Shown here: in pieces, positions 42,876 to 43,611 of the stretch
How the letters are laid out: each line of letters starts with the position of its first letter
Numbering within the stretch: position 1 is the stretch's first letter
Assembly (NCBI RefSeq): GCF_009792235.1
Contig: NZ_CP046974.1
Location: 1-43,611, forward strand
DNA from: Microcystis aeruginosa FD4
GTDB lineage: Bacteria; Cyanobacteriota; Cyanobacteriia; Cyanobacteriales; Microcystaceae
Direction: 5' to 3'
DNA: 43,611 bases
Notes under the pieces: model-generated
The model's database searches: none
Told to the model about the DNA's origin: nothing
The model's input: the letters and a program-made list of their open reading frames with translations, nothing else
Translations under genes and position numbers: made by a program

Positions 42876-43611
42876 TTACTTCGAGAGATTAATTCTCCTT
42901 GGGTGAACTACGCACCTCTCTATCCCATAGCGGTTAAACGCATTTGGGAATGCTTTTCGCAAAATGTTGTAGGAACCCATCACATCAGATTGGCAAAGAA
43001 ATCCTCTATCTGTGCGATATAACCCTCGCGAAATTCTTTTTCCTGAAAACACTGGCTTTTCAGTTGTTTGTCCGTACACTGGTAGAGGATCGTCATTCAA
43101 AAAATTAGCAACGGAGGTATAGGATTCCTCTTGAATAATCACTTTGATTCCTACTAATTGACATTTATAACTAATCATGTCAATTAATCGAGCATGAGGG
43201 ATGGTCACAAATTTTTGATTGTTGACTTTTCCTAAGTTCACTCCTTGTTTCCACCCTGGATTATTACCAATAACTAAAGTGGTAATTTGTTGGTCAACTA
43301 AGAGCTTAACCAAATAACGACTAGCTTTATGAAGATAATCATCTATTTTCTGATTTCGACAGCGAGTTAAACGGCGAATCCTCTGGGAACTTTGACGATT
43401 ACCTTTTAACAGAGATTGTAACTTAGCCCGACGTTGGTTATAAAATTGATTCAGGCTTTTTAACGGTCTGCCATTAATCAACAAAGGGATAAAATCTGGT
43501 TGATTTGAAGTTACAGCCATCAAATTATCTATGCCTAAATCTATCGCAGCTATTTTTTCATTCGGAGCTAAGAACTGTTCAGTTTTCTCATAAATTACCT
43601 CGATTACATAA
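42876..43611 (-). CDS. tnpB: TnpB (IS200/IS605 OrfB) C-terminal part, crosses window end
   Basis: This holds the RuvC-like nuclease: AAIDLGIDNLMAVTS (first Asp), VIIQEESYTSVANF (Glu) and CQSDVMGSYNILRKAF (last Asp; usual form is ADVNGA). As in one TnpB branch there is no CxxC zinc finger between them. The stop is at 42876-42878; the region to the IS630 edge at 42769 could hold the right end and guide RNA of the element. The start is at base 488 of the window, and joined it is 407 residues, normal for the family. Confidence 0.88.
   Translation of the reverse strand, partial: YVIEVIYEKTEQFLAPNEKIAAIDLGIDNLMAVTSNQPDFIPLLINGRPLKSLNQFYNQRRAKLQSLLKGNRQSSQRIRRLTRCRNQKIDDYLHKASRYLVKLLVDQQITTLVIGNNPGWKQGVNLGKVNNQKFVTIPHARLIDMISYKCQLVGIKVIIQEESYTSVANFLNDDPLPVYGQTTEKPVFSGKRISRGLYRTDRGFLCQSDVMGSYNILRKAFPNAFNRYGIERCVVHPRRINLSK

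Overview
The window is cyanobacterial and most resembles Microcystis. It has HIP1-type GCGATCGC octamers, a very high load of insertion sequences and MITEs, many toxin-antitoxin remnants, and FGE-sulfatase, CHAT and DUF29 genes. It is probably one complete circular plasmid. The first 488 bases (minus strand) hold the N-terminal part of a TnpB gene and the last 736 bases hold the rest, and joining base 1 to base 43611 gives one uninterrupted 407-residue reading frame. The organism call is inference; the end-joining is read directly.

Layout. 1-2197: split TnpB and an ISKra4-type IS. 2198-3572: two genes for small, possibly DNA-binding proteins, the first carrying a 90-bp palindromic repeat array in its coding sequence. 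3584-5283: an IS630-type element and an ASCH protein. 5448-6754: a partition locus with palindromic sites, ParA and a ribbon-helix-helix partner. 6899-8476: nested MITEs and an IS5-type IS. 8834-11319: a coiled-coil/FGE protein ending in a diversity-generating-retroelement (DGR) type variable region, then an Avd gene. 11322-14117: a decayed IS66, a heptamer tandem repeat and an IS630-type IS. 14321-16916: a pseudopilin, small genes, DUF29, a SOUL fragment and TA debris. 17188-20001: an MrfA/Hrq1-like helicase. 20160-24964: HTH, HepT/MNT, unknown genes and VapBC. 25246-30293: the DGR core (FGE target, template repeat, reverse transcriptase), an IS5 copy, a broken VapBC and a second Avd. 30564-38773: a four-part MoxR / vWA-FGE / VMAP-C-like / CHAT-TIR conflict operon, whose effector is cut by ISKra4. 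38838-41822: plasmid replication (iteron-bearing winged-helix Rep, DnaB). 41823-42768: second IS630 copy.

How the parts fit. The reverse transcriptase, with an Avd protein, should copy the adenine-rich template repeat (26796-26923) into the 3' ends of two FGE-domain genes. Every difference I could align between the template and these two variable regions (14 in VR2, 17 in VR3) falls on a template adenine. One target is the vWA-FGE subunit of the MoxR/TIR conflict operon, so the plasmid carries a defence-like signalling system whose candidate sensor is hypermutated. MoxR-vWA conflict systems with DGR-diversified FGE domains are a described theme in cyanobacteria. New to look at here are the plasmid setting, the IS- and frameshift-disrupted effector, a third variable region that does not match the resident template, and the conserved pyrimidine tract behind every variable region.

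A second theme is that three genes for likely DNA-binding proteins (2130-3173, 6485-6754, 39568-40413) each carry palindromic arrays inside the part of the coding sequence that encodes a low-complexity linker. These are candidate self-encoded binding sites for replication, partition or autoregulation.
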